A stretch of 64,000 nucleotides of DNA from Hyaloscypha bicolor E (taxonomy: Eukaryota > Ascomycota > Leotiomycetes > Helotiales > Hyaloscyphaceae), in the NCBI RefSeq assembly GCF_002865645.1, contig NW_020194521.1, positions 62,001-126,000 on the forward strand. The letters run 5' to 3'. Under the pieces are notes generated by a model that did no database searches, was not told the origin of the DNA, and saw only the letters and a list, made by a program, of their open reading frames with translations. How positions within the stretch are numbered: the stretch's first letter is position 1; each line of letters begins with the position of its first letter. Position numbers and translations under genes: made by a program. This document shows, in pieces, positions 1 through 11,454 of the stretch.

Positions 1-2851
1 TTTTTATATAATTTTATATTTATAATTTTTTTTAAATAAATAAATCTTATATATTATTTTTTTATTTATAATAATAATATTAATAAGCTTACTAATAATA
101 ATTATTTTTATTTTTATATTTAAGAACTTAAAGCTATAATTATTATAGGCTTTAAAGTTATATATACTAGTATATAAGCCTATATAAATTACTAAGAAAA
201 TAAGTTTCACTTTAATAAATATTATTAATATTACTTTTTTAATTTTAGCTATAATAATTAATTTTTGGAAATATAATTCTCGCAAATATTTCTTTTATAT
301 AATTTGCTTCTTTCTAATTTTGCTTAAATTCAAATACTAATAATTATAAATCTTAACTAGAAAAACAAGCCTTTAGTTTTTTAGCTTCTTAAGCTTTTCT
401 TTTACTAAGTTCTAGTTATTATAAAGATATTAGAGTAGTAAATATTACAAATAGTATTATTTTATATAAGGAAAATATATTAAAATACTCCCTTATTTAT
501 TATTTTTAAAGAAAGCTAGTATTAGTAAAGAAAATTAATAATTAGTATTAAGCTTTAAAATAATAATACTCGTTAATTTTATATTTTCTTTCTAGCTTTA
601 TTAACTTTTTCTTCTAAAATTCCAGATAGAATAATTATATATATAAATAAATATCTTATAATTTTCTTTTCTCTCTTATTCTTTTCTAATTTCTTTTAAC
701 TAGTAATATAATTTTTCTTTTCTTTTTTAATTTCCTCTTTATCTGGCTTTCTTTCTTATAATAATTTCTTATAAAATATTTTTTTCTTTAAAAAGCCGAA
801 TTTTTCTTTATATATATTAGTTAATAAATATAAAATTATCGAATTTTTTAAATAAAGAATATTTTATTATTTCTTTTCTAATATCTAATTCTTTTTCTTT
901 ATTATTTAAAAATAAGCTATTAAATATTATTTCCTTATTTCCCGGCACTTTATATATTTCTAATTTTTCTTTTTTTTTCTTAAAGAATTACTTATTCTTT
1001 TTATAATAAATTAAGAAAATATATCTCTAGGTTTTTTTATTTAATATTTATTTAATATTCCTCTTTATTCTTTTCTAAAATAACTTGTTTCTTTTCTTAT
1101 ATAATTCTTTTATATTTTTTCCTACTTTTTATTATCTTTATTTTATTCTTTAATTCTTTTAAGTTATTTTTCTTATAATATAATTTCTATTTCTTTTTAC
1201 TTTATCTTTTTTCTTATTTTTATTACTTTCTTATTATTTAAGCTTTTTTTCTTAATATTTAGTTTATTATAACTAATATTAATAATACTTTCTTTATTAT
1301 TTTACTAGCTTATAAGCCACTTATAAAAATAAATAATAGTATTATAATACTAAATAAGTAAGTAATATATCTTTTTTTAATATAATTTCCTTTTTATAAT
1401 TTTTTTCTTTTAATAAATCTTGTTTTATATATTCGCAAATCTTATTTCGGCCTCTAGTATTTATTTTAAAGCCAATTATATCTTTTGTAATTATAATACT
1501 AAATACGTTTTTATAAATAGTAATTATAATTTATTTAATACTTAAAAATTTAATATAATAATTATATAAGGTTTTAAAATTAATTAATTTAATAATAAAG
1601 CTTATATAAGATATTAAAATATTATTAAGTTCTAATACTTTAAAGTTTACTATAAATATCTTTTTTATATTAGTACTTATATAAATTGTTTTCAAATATA
1701 TTATAAAAATAAATGCTTTTTTTATATAACTTTTCTCTTTTAAGTCTTACTTGAATTCAAGTTTTAATAATAATAAATTCTGATTTCTAATTTATATATA
1801 TTAGTATTTAATAAAAGCAACCTTTCTCTTTATTAAGTTCGCACTATTATAAAAGTATAAGAGCTTTAAATATAGCTAATAAAATAAAGCTAAGTAAGAA
1901 TATTACTTTTAATTATTTCTTGCTTTATTATTTTTAAGGGTTTAGAGTTATAAATTAGGAAACTTATAATGTTTTCTAGTAATTAAACTTATTAATTTTT
2001 TATTTCCTAGTATCCTTTATTAACTTTCTCTTATAAAATCCCATTTATAACTATTATATATATAAATAAATACTTATATATTAATTTTAAACCTCTTTTT
2101 TTTCTTATTTTTTTCTTATTTTAATTAACTAATAATATAATTTCTTTTTTTCTTTTTTAATATTTCTTTTATTTTTAAAACTTTTCAAATATAATAAATA
2201 TAAGAAATATTCTTTTATATAAAAGAAATACTTAATTTATATATAATAGCTTTTCTTAATAATATCTTTTTCTTATTCTTTTTTTACTTTTCTTATTAAA
2301 GCCTAATAATTATTATAAAACTAGCTTTAACTAAAATATAAGTTTAATTCTTTTCTCTTATAACCTCTTTTTCTCTTTTTTATTACTTTTATTAAGTTAT
2401 AATCTGGTTTTCTAGATTCGAATTAATATTCTTTTTCTCTAAAATACTAATCTTTATATTCGGAAATAATACTTTCTTGCAAGTATTAGGCCTTTCTTGA
2501 ACTGGATTATAAATTCATTCTAATATTTCTTTATTCTAGTAATATAAATTATATAAGATTTCTAAAATAATATTATAAAAGACAAATTTCTTAAAATAGC
2601 TTATAATTATAGTTCTAGCTCGAAAAATATCATTTAGTTCCGTAATTATAAAGGTACTAATAGCTTAGCTAGCTCTAAAAATTCTAAATAATTCTTTCTA
2701 GTAATAATAAAGCTTTAATAAATAGTTATTTTCTAGCCTTATATTATAAAGAAAAACAATATCTTTAATAAAGAAATATTTGAGTAGTCTTAAAATATAA
2801 GCATTATTAAATACTTCTTTTTATATTTCTAATAATAATATATTACTAAAC
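1..2851. repeat. RIP-degraded AT-rich repeat block
   Basis: The stretch is made almost wholly of A and T, with stop codons in all frames and no believable gene. Such blocks in Pezizomycotina arise when RIP converts CpA to TpA in duplicated transposons. Two parts of the block still resemble one another as direct copies about 1.42 kb apart (around 300-750 and 1740-2170), which fits a duplicated element mutated beyond recognition. The single long open frame near the start (4-285, minus) is only low-complexity I/K/Y/F sequence. The original element cannot be named. Confidence 0.85.
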
Positions 2852-2856
2852 TTTAT

Positions 2857-3149
2857 TGTGATGCGCACATTAACAGCGAGCGTCCAGCTGGATTTGGTAG
2901 CCTAATTGGGCTAGTGCTTATGTGGGATCGCACTCCCTAATTGGGACTAGTGCTTCCGTACATCCAGCGGAACACTAGATTCTATATATGGAGGCATGCG
3001 AGCTTGGGAAATGGGCATCGATTAGTTTATTACTGAGAACCAGTTCTTGGAATCAATATACTTCCACGCTTCACTCCATACTTTACCCTATATTCCACCT
3101 CCTTACCTTGACTACTTGCGTAGCACCCTGCTATATTGTGCGCCTCACA
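2857..3149. mobile_element. Solo LTR of a retrotransposon, 293 bp
   Basis: The segment begins TGTGATGCGCACA and ends TGTGCGCCTCACA, so the ends form a 13-bp inverted repeat with one mismatch and the canonical TG..CA termini. It is flanked on both sides by the same five bases, TTTAT (2852-2856 and 3150-3154), a target-site duplication. A TATATA box-like run lies inside. No internal retrotransposon sequence adjoins it, so it is a solo LTR left by recombination. Its base composition is ordinary although it sits inside RIP-degraded DNA. Copia or Gypsy origin cannot be told from the LTR alone. Confidence 0.88.
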
Positions 3150-3154
3150 TTTAT

Positions 3155-3280
3155 TTAGATTTATATTTCTTTATTCGAGCTATTATATATATATAATAAA
3201 TAAGTTAGATATAAAAAAAACTTTATATTATAATAATATATTTCAAGTTAGATAATTTAGATTTATTAGTAAAAGACTTT
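3155..3280. repeat. AT-rich edge of the RIP block
   Basis: AT-rich sequence resumes after the LTR and ends abruptly near 3280-3290, exactly where the reading frame of the following minus-strand gene stops resembling its family. The junction therefore looks like a rearrangement or insertion point. Confidence 0.6.
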
Positions 3281-4223
3281 TCCGGCTTTGGCTGCATTTT
3301 CCTGCCGGTGTGTGCTTGCTGTGGGTCGCGATATCAACACCGAAGTACCCCGTGGTAAGGAACTGGCTGGCTGGGAGCGTGAACTGAGCCTTCAGGTTGG
3401 CCCGGCAGTCTGGTTTGACGTTCAGGAGGCTGTCGCCGAGACCTGCCAGGGCGTCGATCAGCTCCTCCGGTACCTCCGCGCCAAGGTATCTCTTCGCGAT
3501 GGGCTTGATAATGCTCACGCTGAACTTCTTGAGCCCCATTAGGAATGCGATGATCCCCTTAGTCACGGCAGACATAGGATCTGGTGTAATCGCTCCCGGC
3601 CTCGAAACAGCCTTCGTCCGCGCATAATCGTCCCACCTGAGCTCCCAGTCAACAGCAAAGTCGGGCGTCCCAGGATACGTGCAATTTATACAAGACGGCA
3701 TCTTCTTGGTGTCGTCTACCAGCTTCTCGAGGGGCCACTGCTGTACCAAGTTATGGCTGATGTCGGTCATGCCAAGCTCGATCCAATTGCTGTGGGAGTA
3801 GAAGTCCTGCAAGGTATGTAGCATCCTGCCTAGATTGTCCCTAGCCTGGCCGACGTTTCCAGCCTTTAGCAGGGTCCGAATGACGGTGAGGTTAGACTTG
3901 AGGCGCTCGTGGCATAGTTGCAGGGACTCATCGTCGCAGTGAGCCTCACTTAGCTCGGCTTCAACATCCCCGTGCTTGTCGACGATCTTTGTACCTGCAA
4001 TGATCTGATTTCGCGCAAGATCCATAGAGTTGGTGACGGAGAACTCGCCGATATCGAAGTATTCCAGGTACTTGTCTGTGAGACCTTGGTACGTCATCTG
4101 CTCATGCGGATGGCCGAGGGCGCCAAAGAGAGTGTAGCCCCATGATGGATTGAACGAGGCGGCTTGTTGGGCTAGGAATGGCAGCAAGACTCCCAGGGTG
4201 GGAACAACGAGGTTGAACAGCAT
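3243..4223 (-). pseudogene. VWA7/Het-C-like secreted protein, 3'-truncated
   Basis: From Met at 4223 the product opens with a hydrophobic signal peptide (MLFNLVVPTLGVLLPFLAQQ). It continues with the N-terminal domain seen in VWA7-like and Het-C-type proteins, including the hallmark LGRMLHTLQDFYSHSNWIEL. A short CINCTYPG segment and the TTGYF...GKCS motif follow. In full-length relatives a KCSHGG-like motif leads into a von Willebrand A domain. Here the frame runs at about 3280 into AT-rich repeat sequence and ends with an unrelated tail, so the C-terminal part is missing. Codons before the break look intact. An upstream in-frame Met (4328) would precede the signal peptide and is less likely. 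Function is unknown; Het-C homologues act in fungal vegetative incompatibility, but that role is only inferred. Confidence 0.7.
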
Positions 4224-4328
4224 GGCTGCCCCGAGGACACAAAACGACGCTGGGGAAGTCTGTCGAGAAATGAGCGTTGACGTTATCTGAAGGAAATTTA
4301 TAAATTCAAGGGTGTAATGCCCGAGCAA

Positions 4329-5517
4329 GTGAATGAAGACTTAAAGGAGTGACAGCGCCGCAGAAAGTGCAAAGTAAGTCTGATAAACTTCAACGACCAT
4401 GACCTTTCGTTGTGGGCATGCCCAACCTTCTTAAACACTGGCTAGCATGGAACTTTCCGTGCGATTTCTAGGACTTCCCCTTGCCAGGCCCAAAGCAATT
4501 GAGGGGTCCGTGGACATCGATTGAGGCTGTAGGAGCAACTGCATAACAGGTCAGATGACTCAGCTCCTCCTCTACCCGAAACCAGATTGGATGCCTAACT
4601 GAGAAAACCGGCGCCATGGCTTTGGTGCAAGCGCTATTATTCAGCCTCGGAAAAAGCACTGTGGAAATTGATTTCTGGACGACGGCTGTGAGACGCGGAG
4701 GCAGTGGTCAAAAGTTACTTAAGTGCCAAGACGCTACTGTAAGGTTATGTGTGACGTATTACGGGGGTCAGCTTTCCCGAAATTAGCTGCTGGAAACCCT
4801 CCTTTTTGTACTTCAGTCTCTGAGCCTCATCGTAGTAGACTATTTTCGAGTGGGAGTAGGATTGGGCCTACCGCAGATATATTAAAGTAACTCTCGATGG
4901 CTGATAAATCGTTGTCATAGCTGGAGGAAGAACTTAGCGTCGGTTAGTAATGCTGTATGTCGATTTATTGAGAGGGGGGGTTGGAGTAATGAGGAGAGAA
5001 GCTACTTGAGGCGGCTGTGGCTTGTCAAAGTTTTCATTTTTCCTCTGGGTGCGTATTTACGTTCTGAAATGGATGTACGTGTGGTTTATTTCAATACCTA
5101 GGAAACGTATCAAATTAAGTATAAAATTAACCACGAATTAAGCCCGAATTGATGAAATCATAATCGGAAGACAATAAGATTAGCATATCTCTCCTTTTGT
5201 AAAAATACCCGGGTATCCAATATCTCTACCCGTACCCAGAAGAGTTCTTTTGGTTAATCTAGGTGAAATGGCGACATCGCGGTCGACACGTGGAAACCGA
5301 CAAACTGTTGGCAGCTGGCTTAGCCAAATGGGGAGTGTGAAGCCCACGACACACCATCTTCGTTTCTTTGTGGGATTTCTCAGCCGATCTCTGTGTACCT
5401 GCGGATACACCCTACAAGCTTTGATCTTGGATCCTCCGAATTCAGATATTGGGGAGTGCCTTGCCCACAGGAATCCGGGGAAGTGAAGTTTGAAACCCTG
5501 GATTCCCGTTTCTCGAG
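4329..5517. other. Intergenic, no gene supported
   Basis: This is the upstream region of the Het-C-like remnant and the downstream region of the HET pseudogene. Several open frames exist (for example 5180-5533 minus and 4468-4659 minus), but none shows a family motif, signal peptide or convincing splice partners. Confidence 0.5.
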
Positions 5518-7383
5518 TTATTGCAAAGTGCAAAGCTGACGGTTGAATGCTGAGATTCCTTGAAGATCGAGAAGGGGGAACGGCTTTCTACCGCAGTGTC
5601 TCGAGCACCGTGTATAGCATTGACAAAGCCGAGGACTATGTTGAAAACTCTGCCTCGGAATCGTTAAAGGGGGAATCCTTCCGCGGGTAGTTGGTTCCAT
5701 CATCGCTATCGCAAGGTTCACCAGCAAAGGATTCCTAACAAGCTCCTCGCCAATGATAGAATCACTCACATCGACAACGTCAATCTTCCATCTGTTCCTG
5801 TCAGACCCATCCAATTTCAACCACCAGGTGGAGCCGCTGTGAAACTCGCCAGCAATACCGGATGCCTCAATCCGGCCCAAGGCGAGGTCTTCCTTCCAAT
5901 CCATCGTTATTCCAATTAAGTGCCCTGTAGAAATAATGCGTTCCAAGAGCGAGCGGCCGTGGTCAGTCACAAGGGATGAGGCGTAAATGTGTGCGGTCAT
6001 GGGCCGAAGGAAAGGAGAAAATTTGGTAGAATGAGCAAGCTGGAAGGTGTAGTCAATCTTGATGGCAAACTTCTCTCCACGTTGGTCGCTGCAGCCCAGA
6101 AAGATTGTTCTGTCCGTCCCATTAAAACCTTCACCGGGGCTCGTGTAACACCAGCCCCGGCTCAGATCCTAGTTTGCTGGATGTACCTCTCTCACGTGGA
6201 ACTTTGTCAAGAAATCCCGCGAAAGTCGAATGCCCGTACTCCAGAGCGCCAGTTTAGGAAATGACTCGCTTATATATATTGGCTTGGGACTGACCCTCTC
6301 AAAAGTGAACCAACTAACCGGCTGAGGAACGTTGATTCGAGGTAGGTAGAACACGTTTTCCTTCCGCCTATGCCTTATTAACGGTATCGCAAGGTACACC
6401 AATCTGTCTAGGATTTTGCCGGTGAGTTGTCCAATGTAATCTCCAGTCGTAAGTCGAATGATGCGCATCTCCATACTCAATCCCTTATTTGTCATTACAA
6501 CATGGCCGGAATGGGTACCGACTGTTCTAAAATCGTCGAGGTCACCACAGCCTGCAAAGTCCGCTGGTGAATTGGCGAAACAGGATATTCTGCTTCCAAC
6601 GGTGTCAAATCCCCAAGCAAAAATGGAGCGATCATCCTCGTTCTTCATAATCTCTTCTTACAAGCGCATGAAAGCTTTCCTTCCTTCGCCATATATCATT
6701 GGCATGGCAATGTCGAAGATGCCTAGCAAGCAATATGCGATATCTTCTACCCGAGTCGTCTCCCTCGTGGACGCCCAGCTCATTCTCATGGCAATAGATG
6801 GCGTAGTCAAATTCTTTTCACCAGAAATAATTTCCGGTGGTATTTTCGTAATCCTTCCCAGGTAAGACGGCAGGTCAAAATATCCCAAACGCATCCGCAA
6901 TCCCCTTTTGGGATTTTTATCCAAGAAACCCAGAGGATGCCACGATGTGTTATAGAACGTTGGAACATGGGGTGCCAGTAATTCCTGCAAGGTCCAACCC
7001 CTGGTAAACCATCGACATTTTTTGAAATCGGAATGCTCGTTGATAGGATCCAATTCATGCGAGGACACATCTGATAGATATACGTAACAAATCTCAGCTC
7101 TTTTGTACCATGCGAACATTGAGTTGACAGCTTCGGAAAGCTCGGCGCTGCTACTCTTGTCGATACAGCAGGTGTCAATCCATACGTATTCGAACCCACC
7201 CTTCAGAGCTTGAGCGCAGCAGCCATCAATCTTGAGAGATGTGCGTCGCGGTCTAACAACAAAATCGAACTCTCGAAATGTGACTTCATCTTCACCCCAG
7301 GTGTGGGAAAGAATGGCGTATTTCGGAATTCTCTTCTCGAAGAATTCCTCCAACTCCCTCGTCCTGACGTTCAAGAGACGCAT
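5518..7383 (-). pseudogene. HET-domain (heterokaryon incompatibility) gene with two in-frame stops
   Basis: The frame starts at 7383 with the typical MRLLNVRT opening, followed by YAILSHTWGEDEVTF, the YVWIDTCCIDK core, RGWTLQELLAP and the YCLLGIFD...MIYGEG block. This is a complete HET domain of about 240 residues. The same frame stays coding-like down to 5518 but is broken by TAA at 6658-6660 and TAG at 6169-6171. Both stops sit where a Gln codon would fit (the first just after AFMRL, where relatives read QEEI), and both are explained by C-to-T change in a CpA context, the RIP signature. No intron removes them. HET proteins trigger cell death on non-self recognition between fungal strains. 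This copy should be inactive unless stops are read through. Confidence 0.85.
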
Positions 7384-8045
7384 TATATCCTCCGAGAAAG
7401 GCTTGCCCCGAAATCCTGGAGGTCCCAAAAGGTGAAGGCGGCTAGGGGGGGTACCGAAGCTCACGACCTCGAACTACGAGACAGCTCATAAATAAGATGT
7501 TTGATCCAAGAAGATAGAAATAACCACAAGGTGATCTGAGTGCGCTGGAGTCGCTGAGTGGTATCTGCACCAGGTTTGCGTGTCCTGCTTTTGCGCACTG
7601 GTTGTGTGAGGGACGGAGAGCCTTCGCAACAATTCAATGCGTTTGGCAGGGCTCGATGACCTCAACAATGCAGAAGATTGAGCAACAAGAAATGAATGGG
7701 AAGCGGATGGTGCTGTGGGGTGGTTTTCATAGATGCCTGGGAGAGATGACGCGAAGGCAGCGAGCGACCTCTTTACGAGCCCGGTCACCATATGTCTGTG
7801 GATTTTAGCGACTTTTTCAGGCCTCGTTAAAACAAAATCGACAACTTTAATCAAGCTATATTAAAAAACTATAAACTCTAACCTTTAAAGCTTAGAGCAT
7901 ATTAATGATAGGAAGGTAAATATTACTTTGAGAAAGAGTTTTAAAGATTCTCTTACTAATTTAAAAAGTTTGGATTTTGCTTCAGTAGTCTTTTGGTCGC
8001 TAAAGGCCCTGTAATGCACAGACATATGGTTACCAGGCTCGTTAC
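7384..8045. other. Intergenic grading into AT-rich DNA
   Basis: 7384-7854 has normal composition with no supported gene; it would be the HET promoter region. From about 7855 the sequence becomes AT-rich, leading into the inverted-repeat element. Confidence 0.5.
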
Positions 8046-9255
8046 AGTAACCGAGATCCCTAGTCAATCAATGCACACCCTGATTTCAGCCGAACTTATA
8101 ATATTAAATAGTTATTTACTAAACAACTATTAATAATAATAATATAATTTTTTATACTTAAAAAGAGATGAAGCTAGAGTATTCTTTTATATATTATATG
8201 TAGCTATTTTTAGAATTTAAGTTTATTTAAATTAGCTTTTATTTACAAATTTAAAAATCTTAAATTCTTTAATTTAAAACTTAATATCTTTATATATATA
8301 AATACTTTTAGCTTCATTTTTATAAGTTCACTTTATCTTATATATAGCTATAAGTTAATACTATTATTTTTATATAAAATAATATATTAGATTTAAAATT
8401 TATTTAAAGATTTCTTTTTTAAAAAAAAAGAAACTTAAATTAAAAGCTAAAAAGAATTAAAATTGAAATTAATATTCCTTATATAAAGTTAGCTAAAAGC
8501 GACTATTCTAATATATAAAATATTTATATAACCTTATAATAAGTATAATATTATTAATAAAAAATAGTATAAAAGTTTTTATTAAATATAAAAATATATA
8601 TAAGCCCGGTTTTAATAAGACTTTTAATTTATTTTATACTCTATATACTAATTTATAATATTACGAATTTTATTTTATAAAAAACTCTTTTATTTAATAT
8701 AATATAATTAATTTAAATAAAAATTCGACTTTAAAACTTAAAAATTTGAAATATATTATAAACTCTTATAAAATTAAGTACTTTTTTAAATTCATTTTTT
8801 ATATTATAAAAATAAAAGTCTCTATTAAATTTTTTAAAAATAATCTCTATAATATAAGTATTAATTATATTTTTAAAAAAGTTTATATTTTAAATATACT
8901 TTATTATTATAAAGATATATTAATAAAACCAGTTAATAAAAGCCTTTACTATATTATATTATTAATATAACATTAAGTAGTTTTTAGTTTCTAATCTGAT
9001 TTATAATTTTATTTAAATAATATTAAATCTTAGTAATTTATAAACTTTAAGCTTAATATTAAATACGTAATATATAATATTATGTAAACTCTATAGCATA
9101 ATCTTACTTAGTATATATAAAACTAATGATATACAAATTTTAAAGTTAATCCAATTATTAGTTACTTAATTGTTAAGGTCTAAAAATGGGTGGTTTTGGT
9201 GGGGGAAGGGTGTGCATTCGCTTGGGGTGTGCATTGACTAGGGATCTCGGTTACT
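8046..9255. mobile_element. RIP-degraded DNA transposon with terminal inverted repeats
   Basis: Two inverted copies of about 31-35 bp bound a 1.2-kb AT-rich interior: 8046-8080 on the left and 9225-9255 on the right. Both read AGTAACCGAGATCCCTAGTC from the outer end, then run on to a shared GCACACCC motif. The left copy has an extra four bases (CAAT). The right end carries a second GGGTGTGCATT motif just inside, a subterminal direct repeat. A TA dinucleotide inside the repeat, followed by GTCAATGCACACCC, resembles the ends of fungal pogo/Fot1-type Tc1-mariner elements, so the true element boundary could be 8060/9240. No transposase frame survives; the interior is almost pure A+T. Confidence 0.72.
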
Positions 9256-9603
9256 CGTAATCAGCCGCATGACGCCAGTCAGGAAAGAGCTCACTGGAAC
9301 CTTTCCGCACACTTGACAACCCGTTCCCCACTCAAGATATCAGAAGTCAGTGTGCGAGCTTCTTGATGATATCGGACGAAAGGATATATCTACAAAAAAA
9401 AATTAAAAAAATTGATGAAGTAAATTTAAGCTTCCTCCGGTTCCCGCTCGGCAAATCTAGCTAAAAACGGCGCTGGCTGTTGGTGATCTACCCCACCCCC
9501 ATCCCAACCCTGGCTCATTCTCATGCTCATCCTCTTCCACTTCCTCATTCTTTCATCTGAAATTTCTCCTTTCCGTACATAATAAATTGTTAAAGCGATA
9601 TAG
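9256..9603. other. Upstream region of the GlcG-like gene
   Basis: No gene is resolved here, but the first exon of the GlcG/HbpS-like gene should lie in it, because the next coding segment begins without an ATG just after an acceptor-like ATATAG at 9598-9603. Confidence 0.4.
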
Positions 9604-10226
9604 CAACCAAAACCCAAGAAGTGCTCACCCTCGAAGGGGCCAAGATCGCCGTTGCAGCCGCGGAGAAGAAGGCGAAGGAGATTGAGGTTGATATGAATAT
9701 CGCGGTTGTTGATGCGTCGACACACTTACTACATTTCTCGAGGATGGAGGGGGCGAAGATTACGAGTATTAGCAGTATGTTTCTTCATTTTTGTTTCATT
9801 ATGTTTAGTCTGTTTTTGAGAAATTTGGGCATTTTCGTCAAGTCTTTCTTGCCCGCATCTCGGATGAGAATGAGCATTTCAATCCAAGCTATATTTCACT
9901 GATTTCAGTTCCCAATTTCGGGATATCATACTTACAACCTCACAGTAGCAATGGACAAAGCCTTCACAGCAGCGGGCCACCGTGTCGGTACACACATGTA
10001 CAAAGACGCCGTGTGGCCAGGCGGAGTGGCTTACGGACTCGGTAACACCAATGGAGGCAGATTTGCTACGTTTGGTGGAGGACTACCGATTTTGAATGCA
10101 AGGGGGGAGGTTATTGGGGGGATTGGCGCGAGTACGGGGACGCCGGCACAGGATCAACAGGTTGTGCAGGCGGGGGTGGATGCGTTGGAGGAGGTTTTGA
10201 GGAGAAGGGTGAAAGCGAAGTTGTAG
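9604..10226 (+). CDS. GlcG/HbpS (DUF336) family protein, 5' end unresolved
   Basis: Two exons are clear. The first runs to 9774 and encodes VLTLEGAKIAVAAAEKKAKE and DMNIAVVDAS. The second runs 9946-10226 and encodes AMDKAFTAAGHRV, the FGGGLPI segment, GEVIGGIGASTGTPAQDQ and a C-terminal helix. The intron 9775-9945 starts GTATGT and ends CACAG and keeps frame. This is the layout of the GlcG/HbpS family (PF03928), small cytosolic proteins, some of which bind haem. The start is not visible: the segment opens with a GTG preceded by a stop, so an upstream exon ending before 9604 is likely. Its proximity to the sirohaem gene is notable but may be chance. Specific ligand unknown. Confidence 0.75.
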
Positions 10227-10593
10227 AGGGGGCAAGATGAGGGGGCTGACGGTGAGAGGGTGTATGAAGTGTGTAATTTTTGGTTGTGGTGTACATATTC
10301 TGTTTGTGACGTTCCTGGCTCATTTGAGGAGGTAGGTGGTGGGCTGGAGGTGTGCTTCATGTAACTACATTTTGAGAGATAGCTCACTGACACAAAACTG
10401 GTCTCTTCGGTAGTGTCCGGTCCTCGCTCTCCTTGTTTCCCATACTGGTAAAATCCAGCTTGATAGAAGGACATCCATCACAGTCGTCACGTGAGTGACT
10501 TACTCCCTTCTACAACCCTCCTCCCACGAAACCAAGCCTTGGCGCCATCGGTTCCATATTGTGCAAGTAAACCAGGGGCTGAGGATGGTAGGT
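10227..10593. other. Convergent 3' region
   Basis: About 370 bp between the stop codons of the GlcG-like gene (+) and the Met8-like gene (-). No gene seen; it should carry both polyadenylation regions. Confidence 0.6.
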
Positions 10594-11454
10594 CTAGCCC
10601 CATCCAACACAGAAACCAAACGACCCATCGAATGCATCATAATCTTCCTCCATGGCCTTCAGACAACCTAATCTGGGAACCTTGTCTGGAGCGTAGAACC
10701 TCAACAGAGTTGCCATATCTCTTTCATCCATCTCACATAAGTCTTCCAAGCTGTAGGCATCGCTGACCCTGATCATCCTTATTTCTGTCAGCACTTCACT
10801 CAACAGCTCTCTAAAAGAGGCTCACCATGCCATCCTCTTTGGACCCTCCTCAGGATTGGGTGCAACCTTCCTCAACATCTGCCTTAACTTTCCAATCTTC
10901 GAAATAGCCTCTCCCACATTGTCAGGGAGATTCTCTGCTATTGAGCGTCTGACAATGTTTGCCAATCGAGGACCTTTCCCATTCGTGCTCACCATAATCT
11001 GGAGAGGTCCATCTCTGTGCACACTCCCAAAATAGAAGTCACACTCGGGAGGCACATCTGCAATATTGGCCGCAATCTTCCTCTCCTTGCATAGCTTCCA
11101 TATCTGTGACGAAGCTTCAGGGTCATCGATTGCCGTCAAAACCATATCCACATTATCGAGATCCGAAGGTTCAAATTTTCGGTCCACATAATCGACTTGT
11201 CCTTTTTCGATTCGATATGCAACTTCGTGATTCAGTCCTTGTCTAGGAGACACAACTGTGACTTTCGCATCTGCATTGAGGACATTGAGTATTCTCCCCG
11301 CAGCAACCTGCAACGAGGTCAGTGGCAATTGCATCGAGTCCTTGAGAAGACTTACCTCTCCGCCACCCACTACCAGGACCCTCTTATTCCTGATTTGCCA
11401 CGCGAGAATCAATGAGCCCCCTCCCTGAACCCTTGGGAACTTTTCGTCGCCCAT
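10594..11454 (-). CDS. MET8: Met8-like precorrin-2 dehydrogenase / sirohydrochlorin ferrochelatase
   Basis: Exons 11454-11356, 11307-10826 and 10762-10594 give 249 residues, close to yeast Met8 (274). The N-terminus has the NAD-binding Rossmann motif VLVVGGGE, then VAAGRI, DAKVTVVSP, VLTAIDDP and the family segment ANIADVPPECDFYFGSV, followed by GPLQIMVSTNGKGPRLANI. The enzyme oxidises precorrin-2 and inserts iron to make sirohaem, the cofactor of sulfite and nitrite reductases. The first intron (11355-11308, GTAAGT..TTGCAG) is 48 nt and lacks stops, so an unspliced message would still read through. The second (10825-10763) has a GCTGAC branch site. The gene is transcribed divergently from PEP7, 233 bp away. 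Confidence 0.9.

Noticed and set aside
5180..5533. 117-residue open frame downstream of the HET pseudogene, minus strand
   Set aside because: Different frame from the HET gene, no motif, no splice signal linking it; likely chance.
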